DNA of 64,000 nt. It comes from Atkinsonella hypoxylon. Lineage: Eukaryota; Ascomycota; Sordariomycetes; Hypocreales; Clavicipitaceae. The notes under the pieces were generated by a model. That model saw nothing but the letters and a program-made list of their open reading frames with translations. It was not told the DNA's origin and ran no database searches. Positions 1 through 11,908 of the stretch are shown here, in pieces (positions within the stretch are counted from its first letter, which is position 1; each line of letters begins with the position of its first letter). The DNA lies in NCBI GenBank assembly GCA_000729835.1, contig JFHB01000005.1, positions 186,001 to 250,000 of the forward strand, read 5' to 3'. Both the position numbers and the translations under genes were made by a program.

Positions 1-339
1 GTCTGCTGGGCTTCTGCACTCATTAGGAATTGAAGATGCAATGCTGCTTGCTGATGGACATGATCAGACTAGATTCTCCGGAGCCAGGATTCCGTTTACT
101 TGAGCCGCTGACAACAGTGCCACAGCATGATGTAGGTTATCTGTCAGCCGCGTGGCAGCGCGTTGCGATCACGTAACCCTTCCCTTGCCATTCAGTTCCC
201 CCAGATCCCATCTCATCTCGTGTTTGTCTGTCCACGGACCAGGGTCGCGCCAGCCAGCTCTCCACCAAGGAAGGGGCCACAAGGCTAACGCCAACATTGC
301 CGAGACGGAGAACCACTAGACCAAAGCGCCTCCCTCATC
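1..339. other. 5' flank of the first gene
   Basis: No gene recognised. This stretch is presumably promoter and 5' leader of the coiled-coil gene that starts at 340. It has pyrimidine-rich parts (about 180-240) but no motif I can name. Confidence 0.4.
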
Positions 340-1597
340 ATGAACTTCGGTACTTCGACAAACGACTCCATCCAGCAGCATCCTCATCCGCACCCACAAT
401 CATCACCACAGCCGCCTGTCCAGTCGCAGCAGCAGCGGCCAGCGCAGCATCCGCCTCAACCCCTACATCATCAAAACACGCTTCCTCAGGCCCAACAAGC
501 CAGACTCCCGCAGCACCAGGGACAGCCTCTACAGTTCCAGCATCACCACTCAGTCGCCATGAATGGCATCAACGGCGCCGCCATGGCCGGTGGCGGCGTT
601 CCCTCCTTGCCTCCCGCACCCACGCCAGCCGGTCACCAAGCCGAGTTGAATTACATCTACGGCATGGTTGAGGAGCTAAGTCGTCAGTTGGCCGATAACA
701 GACGTGTCACGGAAGATATCGTCAGCGGGCTGGGCAAAGTCCGCAACCGAGCCAAAGCCCAGGGCCTGTCCAACGACGAACTGATACAATCAGCTGCGGC
801 CGACTTCCAAGGTCCGTATAATCTCTCCCCTCTTTCGTCCCAGCCTCCGGGGAAAAGCGAAGACGAACAAGGGGCTACAATCAAAAAGCTAACGCCAAGT
901 AAAAATTCCCTATCCAGCCGAAAACCAAAATCTCGACACCCTCGTCTCCGTCCTTTCCGAATCCCTTGAAAAAGCCAATTTCGCACGCGACTCCCACGCG
1001 GCCCTCCTCTCCCAATACGCCAACGCCCTCGCCCTCATGCTCAAGCAGTTCCACGAGTACAAGTCCAAACACGTGGCCGACGTAGCAGCCTGGCACCACT
1101 CCTACAGAAGCCAGCTTGATGAGGCGCGGCAGGAGAACTGCCGCCTGCGCGAGCAGATCTGGGAGATGCAGGCGCACGCAGGGCGGGCCAACGAGAACCT
1201 GCGCCAGTTTCGAAGAAAGTTTGACGAAGACGAGGAGAGGTGGGGGCGGAGGGTGGAAAACACGGCTCTGCGGCAGGAGCTGCGTTTCTGGAAGAGGATG
1301 GCCATGCCCGAGTTAGAGGATGACGACCCGTACTGGAGTGATGATGACGATCTAATTGACCGGGCGGAGAAGGAGAGGCTGCGAGAGTTGGAGCAGCGGG
1401 CTATGCAGGAGCAGATGATGGACGGACAGATGGAGGAGGATGGCGAGGCCGCCGGGCAGCCTGGTCAGATGGTCGCTCATCTGGGCATGATGGGGGGAAT
1501 CGCCATGCAAAGAGACGAGTCGGCCGGCCGGGCGATGCCAATGCCGCCGCCGAGGCCGACGAGTGCGGCCTCGAGCACGGGATCGACAGGACAGTAA
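340..1597 (+). CDS. Conserved fungal coiled-coil protein, function unknown
   Basis: Two exons, 340-811 and 918-1597, give 383 residues. The 106-nt intron begins GTCCGTA and ends TATCCAG, and the join (phase 1) restores one frame, running from ADFQ into AENQNLDTL. The first 75 residues or so are Gln/Pro/His-rich and low in complexity. A helical region starting with AELNYIYGMVEEL follows and continues through the splice to about residue 270 with long charged heptad-like stretches (for example RQENCRLREQIWEMQ), so a coiled coil is likely. An acidic patch (ELEDDDPYWSDDDD) and a Met/Gln/Gly-rich tail end the protein. I see no catalytic motif, signal peptide or membrane segment. It converges tail to tail with the UBR7-like gene, with 326 bp between the stops. 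The family looks conserved in Pezizomycotina, but I cannot give it a function. An adaptor or scaffold role would be a guess. Confidence 0.75.
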
Positions 1598-1923
1598 TGA
1601 GCAATGACAGATGCGCTGATATATATATATTTTCGGTCACAGGATGGCTCAGCAAAGAAATACCCATGGTCTGTATGATGGTGTAAGATGGTGGTTTTGC
1701 GAGGCTCGCTCGTGTCTCTGGAGATCAAATGCGTTATTACGACTTCAATCTGGATTACCATGTTTTGGTCCTGCAGTTCGCCTTTAAATCATGACACTAC
1801 AAGAAGTTACGTGACCACGAAACTCAACCATCAGGCCACCGCTCTTCGCCCCTGTCATCACAATTTGCTACAACGATGCGCCCCATCCCCTATGCCCAGC
1901 CAGCGCCATGAAGCAAAAATGTC

Positions 1924-3652
1924 CTAGTAGCCGCTTTGTTCATGCCGCTTGTCGCCATCCTTGCCATCGTCCTTGGAGTCAGCAGCTTCTTGTCCTGCGT
2001 CCTTGATACCAGCCTCATCGCCGCGCAGCTTGGCAAAGTAAGCCTTGATGTCTTCCGCCCCGACAGCCCTTCCACTTTCTGCAAACTGCTGGAAGAATGG
2101 CTTCAGTTGCTCCTTGAGATGGTTGTACGCCATGACGCCCTCGATGGCGCGGACACGGTCCATGTTGCGGAGTGCACTCTCGCCGCGCTGAAGGAGGCTG
2201 CCGCTGCCGTGGGTTGAGCCGCCGTGCTGGGAGGCGCCGTCTTCGGAAAGGGGCGGCTCGTAGACTTCTTCCTCTTCTAGGAGCTGCGGGTGGTGGTTGA
2301 GGACGCGGTAGCAGTCTGAGCAGTGGCAGAGTTGGTCGCGGAAGCCCTCTTTGAAGAAGAGGGAGAACCGTCCTGCTGGGGGGGCGGGGAAATTTGGCAG
2401 TTTGCAGCCTGACGAGGACTTCTCGTCTGTTTTGGAAGTTGGTTCATCTTCGACCCCTGTTTGTACGTCTGCCTTCACCTCGGGTTCGGTGGCGGGGGCT
2501 TCCTCTGCTTGGCTCCTTGCGCGCTTAGTTTCAGACGCGGCCTCCTCGATGTCGTTCTCGGCTTTGCGTTTCTTGGAAGTAGCGTCGCCGTCTGATTTAG
2601 TGGCATTGGTGCGGTCCGTTTGCTCGAAGAACACGGCAGGGAGAAAGCCCGGCGTTCCAGCATAGCGCTTGATCCAGGGATTGGCGTCAACGCATTTATA
2701 GCAGAGAAATCCTTCAAATTCATCCTCCTCGGGGAATCCCGGAGGCAGCGGGAGCTCGTCCTCGTCGTCAACAACAGCTTCATCATCGGTTTTGTTTGCG
2801 GCTGTGTCAGGTTGATCCTCGTTACCCTCGGATATCGTAGAAAGGCCATTACCGTTCATAGTAAAGGCAGATGACTTTCTCTTCGCATTTTTCATCTTTT
2901 CAAACCATTTTGGCCCCATACCCACTAAGCAGCCAGGGTGATACCAGTCTTCGCCACAGCCTCCCGTTTCGTGAGTCCCCAAGCCCAAGCATTGGAACAT
3001 CGTACCCTTCTGCTGGAATGGATCATAGTCGCATTCGCACCCGCAGAAGACGTTGCGGAAGTTCTTGTTGTATTTGTTGTTGACATCAGGCTGCTCAGAG
3101 TGTACATTGCCTTTGGTATTGGTCTGTTCGTTTGTTCGTAACGTGCAGGGACTTTCTTTAGGTATTCGCGTGGTCCCGCAATCACAAGTGAAGTTTCGCT
3201 TTTGGAAGATTTCAACGAGATTATGCTCCCCGTGGCATTGAATCGAGCATGCGTAACAGACCCCAGCCGGGTTCCAGTTAGCGTCGGAGGCGTCGGAGGC
3301 GTCGCTAGGCGCTGGATTGCACGTCAAACAGGCAAAAACATTTTGCCGAAGGGGGCCGAGGATTTTGGTACATGTGTCGATACTCTGGTATAGAGGTCAG
3401 CAACAGTCTCGAGTGCGCCCGCGCTGGGTCGACGGCAGAAACGTACGTATGGCAAGGCTTCGCGCGCATCGGCTTCCAATAGCTCTTGCTCGCGAAGAAA
3501 GCTGGACAACATTAGCAAAAGGCCACCAGTATCCTGAGGTTTCGCATGAGTCCATACTCAGCTGCAGTTTGAGAGTCATCCGATGCTTGTGAATGCTGTG
3601 AAAAGCTATTGCTTCGAGCGGATATTTTGTCCTGAGGCGGATTGTTCGACAT
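1924..3652 (-). CDS. UBR7/Mlo2-like protein with UBR box and PHD-type finger
   Basis: Three exons, complement(1924-3384, 3447-3501, 3558-3652), give 536 residues. The introns are 62 and 56 nt, and the 5' one has a GCTAAT branch site just before CAG. The joins are phase 2 and phase 0 and give DFLREQELLEADAREALPY, a conserved segment of UBR7 orthologues. The UBR-type zinc region spans about residues 50-125 (C69, C72, C93, C96, C100, H101, H104, then FTCDCG). A Cys/His-rich PHD-like finger follows at about 164-205 (CGCEC to GEDWYHPGC). Next come acidic and Lys/Arg-rich linkers (KKRK, KRAR, possible nuclear signals) and a conserved C-terminal part (about 385-480). Mammalian UBR7 is a putative E3 ligase for histone H2B, and S. 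pombe Mlo2 is a nuclear relative; the same role here is inferred from family. It shares a 532-bp promoter with MCM2. Confidence 0.9.
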
Positions 3653-4184
3653 GGTGCAGATGTCCGCGATGTGTCTCCTTCTCGTAAATTTCCAATGCTT
3701 GCTGATACTAAGACTTCCTCTCTGGTAGATTATGAAAATAACGCAACGATTGACGGTATTATGGAGTACGCATTCAAATTTTTCAGGTGAAGAGCACAGC
3801 GGCCCTGTAACTAGCCCTGCAGTCAAAACGTGGCGGATGTAGCGCAAGCACAAAAGGACCAAATTCCAAGATGCGGTTTGTCCATGTAGAAGCGTGTAGC
3901 GCTGCCTGCTATATTCTGTCAGGTGCCGACAGCTGTCGCACAACCACTTTACGCGTCGGACACTAATTGAGTCTAGCGTCACTGACCACTTAACGCGTAT
4001 CCGCGTGTCGCTTGACGCGAACTGAGGTCCCTTGTCGCCCCACATTCCATCCCACTTCAACTCATCCGACTCGACCAACTTCTAGTTATTCTTGCCTCAC
4101 GCAGCTCTCCTCCCCAAATTCATGACTTAACATTGCAAACCTGCGTTTTACGCATTAATCTACATTGAAAGGAAGGACGAAGAC
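3653..4184. promoter_or_regulatory. Bidirectional UBR7-like/MCM2 promoter
   Basis: This is the intergenic stretch between the two divergent start codons. It holds the MCB cluster listed separately at 3951-4020. A continuous reverse-strand frame runs through it but is only an extension of the first UBR7-like exon, not a separate gene. Confidence 0.6.
3951..4020. promoter_or_regulatory. Cluster of MCB-type (ACGCGT) cell-cycle sites
   Basis: Two perfect palindromic ACGCGT hexamers lie at 3951-3956 and 3993-3998. A TTGACGCGAA variant covers 4015-4020, and a further CCGCGTGT core (ACACGCGG on the other strand) lies near 4001-4008. The group is about 165-235 bp upstream of the MCM2 start codon. 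In yeasts, MCB elements bind MBF/DSC1 (Mbp1/Res with Swi6) and drive G1/S transcription of replication genes. The role here is inferred from the motif and from the identity of the downstream gene. Confidence 0.6.
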
Positions 4185-6922
4185 ATGAGGTTCTACATCC
4201 GCCCAGTCATTGACATTCTGCCCATGCGATCCATGCTAACAATGATACGTTAGTTCCCCTCTTCGTGATAACCCAACGTCGGGTAACCGAGGAGCCGGCC
4301 CACGCTCCAATCGAAAACGCTCAAGACCAGGCGGCGATGATGCCACCTCATCAATAGGGCCTGGATCAAGCCCTATGCCGTCTTCTCCGCCGGCCCCATT
4401 CAATATTGCCCATGGTGTAGAGGACGACGATGACATCGAAGACGAGCCCGAAATCCAGGACGACATCGATGACATGGATGAAATGGCTGAAGACGATGTC
4501 GACCTGTTTCGTGAAGGCTTCGAGGCTGACTACAGATCTCGTGAAGATGACGCATATGAAGGTGTCGGCATTGACGACGAAGGGGATTTCGATGTCATGG
4601 ATGTGGGAGAAAGACGGAGACTGGAAGCACAATTAGCCCGCCGGGATAGAGAAGTTGCACGCCGGCAGAGAATTCCGGCAGCTTTTCTACCCGGTGATGA
4701 TGATGAGGGTGATATCGACTTAACTGCCCAGCCGCGTCGACGACGTCACCACTACGATGAGGACCCTGACGATGCGATGGACGCCGACATCATGGAGGAA
4801 GAGCTCTCATTAGAAGCACTCGGTGATGTTAAGGCTGCCAATTTGACTGAGTGGGTTTCACAGCCACCAGTTCAGAGAACGGTCAAGCGCGAATTCAAGG
4901 CATTTCTGACATCATACACCGATGCTTCTGGATCATCGGTCTATGGTAATCGCATTCGAACGCTTGGTGAGATTAATGCGGAATCTCTTGAAGTTTCATA
5001 TGAGCACTTGTCTGAAAGCAAGGCCATCTTGGCCTACTTCCTGGCAAATGCTCCTGCTGAAATCCTAAAACTCTTCGACGAAGTCGCTATGGACGTTGTC
5101 CTCCTGCACTATCCCGACTATGAGCGCATTCATTCCGAGATTCACGTGCGCATTTTCGACCTACCAGTTCACTACACTCTCCGCCAACTACGACAGTCTC
5201 ACTTGAACTGTCTGGTTCGTGTGAGTGGTGTTGTGACACGACGGAGTGGGGTTTTTCCCCAGTTGAAATACGTCAAGTTCGACTGCACCAAGTGTGGAGT
5301 CACCCTTGGACCCTTCCAGCAAGAGTCCAACGTCGAAGTCAAGATAACGTATTGCCAAAACTGCCAGTCCAGAGGCCCATTTACTCTCAACTCTGAGAAG
5401 ACTGTCTACCGAAACTACCAGAAATTGACTCTGCAAGAGTCTCCAGGCACTGTTCCAGCTGGTCGCCTGCCCCGAACGCGAGAAGTCATTCTACTTTGGG
5501 ACCTCATTGACAGGGCTAAGCCAGGCGAGGAGATTGAAGTAACGGGCATATACCGCAACAATTACGATGCACAGCTGAACAACAGAAACGGATTTCCAGT
5601 CTTTGCAACAATTTTGGAAGCGAATAATGTCATCAAAGCTCATGATCAACTAGCTGGATTCCGCATGACTGAAGAAGATGAACACGAGATCCGCAAGCTG
5701 GCTCGAGATCCAAACATTGTGGATAAAATCATCAACTCAATCGCTCCTAGCATTTATGGACACAATGATATCAAGACTGCAGTTGCCCTATCACTGTTCG
5801 GCGGTGTCGCCAAGACGACCCGAGGCCAGCATCATATTCGTGGCGACATCAATGTTCTGCTCCTCGGTGATCCGGGCACAGCCAAGTCTCAAGTCCTGAA
5901 GTACGTTGAGAAGACTGCTCATAGAGCTGTGTTCGCAACTGGTCAAGGAGCTAGTGCTGTTGGTTTGACGGCCAGCGTGCGCAGGGATCCTTTGACAAGC
6001 GAGTGGACGCTTGAAGGCGGTGCATTGGTGTTGGCTGATCGAGGCACCTGTCTCATCGACGAATTCGACAAAATGAACGACCAGGACCGAACATCAATTC
6101 ATGAGGCCATGGAGCAGCAGACGATCTCGATCTCCAAGGCTGGTATCGTAACAACACTGCAAGCACGTTGTGGTATTATTGCAGCAGCCAATCCTCAGGG
6201 CGGTCGCTATAATTCCACGCAGCCCTTCTCAGCTAATGTCAACCTGACAGAGCCAATCTTGTCACGTTTCGATATTCTCTGTGTCGTTCGTGACACGGTA
6301 GAGCCTGAAGAAGACGAGAGGCTTGCTCGTTTCATCGTTGGATCACACAGTCGCAGCCATCCCATCAGCAATGCAACCCAAGACTCGATGCAGGTTGGGC
6401 ACGACTCTGCTTTACCTGAGACGCAAGGTACTTCATCCTCGATTGAGAAGCAAGGAGAAATTCCGCAAGAGCTGCTACGCAAGTACATCTTGTATTCTCG
6501 AGAGCGATGCCACCCCAAGTTGTATCATATGGATGAGGACAAGATTGCACGCCTCTTTGCCGACATGAGAAGGGAGTCATTGGCCACAGGCGCTTATCCC
6601 ATAACCGTGAGTCCATACCTTCTTAAATCATGACCTGAATGCAACGCCGAGGGCTTAGCTAATGAATGCCATTTAGGTTCGTCATCTTGAAGCCATCATT
6701 CGTATCAGTGAGGCATTCTGCCGCATGCGCTTATCTGAATACTGTTCCACGCAGGATATTGATCGGGCAATCGCTGTAACAGTAGAGAGCTTCGTTGGAA
6801 GCCAGAAGCTCAGCTGCAAGAAGGCCTTGTCTCGTGCTTTTGCCAAGTACACTTTGACTAGGCCTGGTGCTAGCCAGAGAAAGAACAACTCGCAGCGGCG
6901 GACCGCTATTGCATCAGCATGA
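4185..6922 (+). CDS. MCM2: DNA replication licensing factor MCM2
   Basis: Three exons, 4185-4189, 4254-6606 and 6677-6922, give 867 residues, close to the 868 of yeast Mcm2. MCM2 is one of six subunits of the replicative helicase loaded at origins in the nucleus. The N-terminus is very acidic. A zinc finger is formed by C346, C349, C369 and C372. The AAA+ core has Walker A GDPGTAKS (about 540-547), Walker B LIDEFDKM (602-609) and the arginine finger SRFD (672-675). VSGVVTRRSGVFPQL and RNNYDAQLNNRNGFPVFAT identify the subunit as MCM2 rather than MCM3-7. The last intron (70 nt, GTGAGT...TTTAG) joins YPIT to VRHLEAIIRISEA. The first exon carries only ATGAG; the 64-nt intron has branch site GCTAAC and ends GTTAG. 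The alternative start at 4375 would lose 42 residues including a basic Ser/Arg-rich tail. The 5' donor (GTTCTA) is weak, so that joint is the least certain part. Confidence 0.95.
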
Positions 6923-9900
6923 AATTAGGACGGAGTCAATGAGTTGGCGTTTAGAGGAAAGGATAAATGAAGGATAAATGACGATGTTCTGAATGATTTC
7001 TATGCACTGTATGTCCTGCTGTCATTCGCGAAAAGATACGGATGTTCCATCATGAGAATAATAGTGGAATGTACATGGTTAGGAGAACCACGGGCCGGTA
7101 GATACTGTCTTCACATTTACCCCAGTGATCGATCCTACACTAGCGAGGCACTGAATCTGCCGCTACTAGTCTGACTCTAACACAAGCTCTATCCGAGTTC
7201 ATAATAAAGTGCCCGGTTCTATAGAATAATAAGTCTTGGGTAGAATTCAGCGAATTACATAAAGTAGTGCAGGCATAGGCGAATATGTCTAACTATAGGC
7301 CAAATAATTATAAAATATGACCCTATTTCCAACCTACTACTTTGTATTCCCGTTCAGCCTCCCGCGACATACCTCCATCAGCACAGCTCGCGGCATGCCG
7401 TCATCTATTATCTGCGAGAAGCACCTCCCGCATTTACCGACCAATAAGTTGTCGTCTTCCCCGCAGACTGAGTCGCCTTCTCATTAGCCTAGTGAGGCTA
7501 TGTTGACGGCTCCGGGATCAATCAAGGGATAGGAACAGACACTGGCTAGATCGTGGTCTTTCCTGCATCTGCATCCAGGTCTTATCCATTCGACGTTCCG
7601 CTGAAGAGAGGTTGTCAACCAGATGTTTGCAAATAGGTGAACAACAACAGGTACTTTCGGTATAGACAAAACTCGACTATCTCTAATTTGGTAAATGATC
7701 AACTGCTGATGTCCCTGCCCCTTCGCGGTCCACAAGAACCTGGCGTTTTCACAACGCTTGACGACGTTAAGATGGTCAGAGTCAGAGATTACACTTCCAT
7801 TTCCAGCTGGGCTATGAAACTCGAAGAGACGTCAGTGTGGGCTTGGTATCTGCAGCTGGCATAGCGTTGTTTAGCGTCGTTATATAACGGTCAGCCTGGG
7901 ATCCTCGGCCAAGTAAGACTTAGCCGGCATCGTGAGAGTCGCACTGTACCGTATGTGCTGTGAAAGCCCATTGTAGGGTTTCATGCTGAAGCTTTGAAAA
8001 GCCAGGACCTTGATATTCTGTTTCCAAAGGTATAATTAATATTGTTTCTGTTCGTAGTCTGTCACGGGACTCAACGGAGCCTACTACAATTTTGCCCATC
8101 ACTAACCTTGCGCCGCAGCTTAGTTACTACTCCGGATGTCATATACATAAGTACTTGGAAGTCTGTAGTAGATGCTTGAATTATCAACAGAAGCTCTCGG
8201 TTATGTTTGAAAATCATGCGAGATCAACTAGAGTCTTGCCAGGCCCAGCCTTTCTGCAAGGTGTCGACTACTGGCCTGTGTACATAATTCTTTAGCGTTC
8301 TACCATGATTGATTCGCCTCAACAACGCGCTTTCTTGCATATAAGGTTCCCCCCCTTACACTTACTTCTAGCCAGGGAATGGGCAGCATGAGGGTTAGTA
8401 ATATCCTAGTGACATGAGGGTTGTTCCACTTCTCCTACTCATTTCTGATTGGGAAATATTAGCATAAATGTAAGCTTCTTGCATAAGGTGCTGCAAGTGC
8501 TAGCATGGATGCACCATGTTGCTAAGCTGCATCATACAGTCAGCTTGCCAAAGAAACCGTGCCATCCAGCCTGCGTTCTGGCTGCTTCTGTTACGAACAG
8601 GGTGTGATCGACGTCGCATTTTGTCTGCGGCATTATGGCTCGACATTGAGATCACATGGACTTCATTATTAATGGCTTGCATCTGATTGACTGTCCCATC
8701 TGAATATGGCCTTTGACTCGATTTGACCTTGGTGATGTGATTTTGTGTGGCCGGCTCACCTTCCCTGCTTTTTTTCCTTGTCCGCAGAGGGTTCAATAAG
8801 AGAACGAAAAAATGCAGGGTTTTCGAGCGTGTCTCCCTTTCACGCCATGCTGCACCTCACCCTCCGTTACTGTTCCAGCCAAAGGCCCCTCACCCGTTCT
8901 TTTCTTCCTTCCCACCTCTTCACAGAGCGTACGTCTCGTGAATGCGTATGGTGTCAGCACTTGACCATATGACTTCAATGGGTGTTGTGTTGTAGGTTCT
9001 GTAAGGGGAGTGGATGGGTGAGGGGGGAGGGGCGGGGGTACCCACCTTGCCCTTCCAACCTTCCTTCCATGCAGGCAACTTTCCAGCAGCCAAGCTTCCA
9101 TTATGGGCATACAGCGGATGTACCTTCCTTCCATACCCATACCCGTTCTTTCTGTAATTATGCTCCCTCTCCAATGCACTTTTGAAGTTATCGATGCAAG
9201 TTATCTCATGGGCCTGACCGAGGCTTAGTGCACGATGCCGTCATTGGACCACGAGCATGACGTAGCGACTACCTTTTTTTTGCTAAATTCACAAGCGAGT
9301 TTACCTGCTTTCTCGATGCACCCCACGCCTCCGTTCTTTCCGTATGGCTTCCAGAACTCGCGTCTATGGCGACCGGCATTGTGTAAATACGGACCACACC
9401 ATAATAATAGCCGTGCCACTGCACATTAAGTTTCATACATGATTTTTCTTTGCCCTGGTCCAGGGTTCAAGGATCTTCACTTTTCCACCCCCTCCCCTGA
9501 TCTGCGCTCGTTTGACCGTCTTCCTTATCAGCGCAACTCGGCCGAAAGCCGAGTACAGATTGCATTTTCATGTCAACGCCCGTTGCAGTCTGGATGGATA
9601 TGGCGGCAAAATCTACGAATGCCCCGTTTACATCGTGCATTGGGTATGAAACTCAATACGTTTGCGGAACGGATGATGCCAGGTGATAGAGGTCTCTCTC
9701 TTCGTTCCACTTCTTGCAATCGTAGGCGTGTTATCTTCTTTCTTGCTCAATGGTCATGGCCAATTTAATTTATTGACTTCACCCCGGTACCCCCAGGTTA
9801 GGAAATCACACCAAAGCAGCAACCCGTCCCGACACAAACAAGCATGCCGATCCGCTATACCTCACGTAGTCTTCCGCCCTTCCATATGAGGTGAACAATT

Positions 9901-11882
9901 GACCTTGGTTGGGAAAATCGGCAATTCCCAAAACGTCGCCCCATATCAGTCTCGTCAATCCCTCTCGGCTCCATTGAATGCCTACAAGGATCAGAATCAC
10001 AGTAGAGAGTACAGAAGAAGGAAAAGATTTATATCCCAAGCAGGAGAGAGTGATTGTAAGGGGAAATAAACCCCTAGACTCGTGATCCTTTTCCATGAAC
10101 GATTTCAGTTCGAATCCTGCGAGGAAATCTCCACTGCCATTTTCCAAAATACCGGTAAGCTATCTGCTTTCTGAGAGAGAGTTTAGCTTCTTGGGACGAT
10201 ACGCAGTGAAATGTGGAGGCAGATTGCTCTTTTTCCCTCCTGTGTACGGAATAGCAGGAATGCTTAACCCTGAGATAATGGACAGCCACGAGCGTGGAGG
10301 AACCTCATACCGAGGATCTTGTGCTCGGCCCCATCTCAAGCCTGATCAGGAGGTAGATGTATCCACTTCCACTGTTATATAATACTAGCCTGAGGATGTT
10401 GATTCCACACCACAACCCCAGACCGTTTCCGAGCGGAGATTTTAATACCTATAGGCGACCTAACATTTTCCCTTAGCCTCGGTAGTTGATCGGTCACTGA
10501 CATTCGGGTATCAATGACGCCCAGGCTATCTCGGACTCCTGAAATAGCCCGTCATCCCACTTCTCCTCTCCTTATTTATCATTTTCCCCCACAAAGAATG
10601 GCGGACAAAGAACTATGTAAGTAGAGGAGAAAGCTGATCCAGGCCTTTGCTTGTTCTAGATGGACCGAGAACCTATCATATCAAAGTCGGATGGCCCTTC
10701 CAGCCTCCTCTGCTGCGCTCTGCAAGCCCGGTTCCACATGGAATTTCCAACAAACGCAACATTCCGAGGGGCTTTTCGCCGAGGTAGGTTTTTGGCGTCT
10801 CCTCCTCGTGACATTCCTTGTTCCTGGGATGGTGTCACCGCCTACATGAACTATTACCGACCAAGTAGACTTGAAGCAAATTTGTACATCTACCGAGTAC
10901 AGCTGTACTTGGATGTACATTATAAACCTCCGATAGACGCTACAGAAATTGACGCTCATCACAAATCACAACATTACCACATAAGCAATTAGGCTATAGA
11001 TTTTGGTAGTAAATATTAGATAATTATATTCTAGCTTAGAGGGACTTTTATCTTTCATCTTTTTTTTTTTTTGTGCACATAAAATTAGTTCGAGTACTGT
11101 GATCCCTTAGGATAACCCTTAAGATGGCCTCTAATTGGTTGAAATTACCCTTGTATAGTAGAATGATCGTTCAGGTGTTGGACTATATTGTAAGGACACA
11201 TGCAGGGGCACTGCGCCCTCCTGCCTTAGCGCGGCAAGACGCCGCATTAGCAGACGGCCTCGTCAAACAAGCAAAGCTCTGAGAAGGGAAAGGAAGGCTA
11301 TCATGTTTCGTTGGAGAAAAGGAGAGACCAACGTGCATGTTGCACATAAGCTAGACAACCGGTTGGGAGACACTGGTCCATGCGCTTCGACAAGGCAGCT
11401 CGTTCCCTAATAGGTACATGCGATGCGGGTAAAGAAAAGAAAGTGATTTTTATTTAATTTCACAGAAGAAGCTAAGCCTAAAAAGGCAAGACAAGACATG
11501 GGCATTTCACAAGGGTTGCGAGGCAAGGTTCTGATTGATCAATACCAGAGGATTTGTTTAATTGCTTTGCTGCCAACTAATAACACGGCTGACGAGGCAA
11601 ATGTTGTAATTAATTAGACCTTGATTAATAATAATAGACGATTTCAAGCCTGGACGTCACATCGGGATGCTGAGCGAGGCTAGAAGACGGCGTGCATGGA
11701 ACAAGGGGATCTCGAAGGTGTCTCGTTTGTGGGCATGCTGTAAGCGCCGCTTCTCTCTCTTTCTAATCAAATGTCATCCTGACGTACTGTCACGTAAAGG
11801 GAATACTATCAGGCGTGGTAGATTATGAATTGTTAAGCCGACTGCTTCCTTTCGCTAGGAATAAAAATAAAAACTCGCGTCA

Positions 11883-11908
11883 CCCCCCCCCCCCCCCTCC
11901 CCTCCCCC
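11883..11908 (+). repeat. Poly-C / C-rich tract
   Basis: A run of 15 C (11883-11897) is followed by TCCCCTCCCCC. It is a simple homopolymer tract in intergenic DNA. Confidence 0.9.

Noticed and set aside
3512..4078. 188-codon minus-strand frame across the MCM2 promoter
   Set aside because: Only its last 31 or so codons match an exon (UBR7-like N-terminus, start at 3652). The rest lies in the promoter and has no family character.
4375..6633. MCM2 as a single exon starting at 4375 and ending at 6633
   Set aside because: The C-terminal MCM2 helix bundle continues in 6677-6922 after a clear 70-nt intron, and 42 N-terminal residues are gained from the upstream splice.
7555..7595. Minus-strand DADAGKTTI, a possible P-loop relic
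   Set aside because: A stop follows at once and no NTPase sequence surrounds it; one short match can be chance.
10100..10130. tRNA-like T-loop GTTCGAATCC
   Set aside because: No matching acceptor stem, D-arm or anticodon arm could be built around it. A similar TTCGAGTCC at 19586 failed for the same reason.
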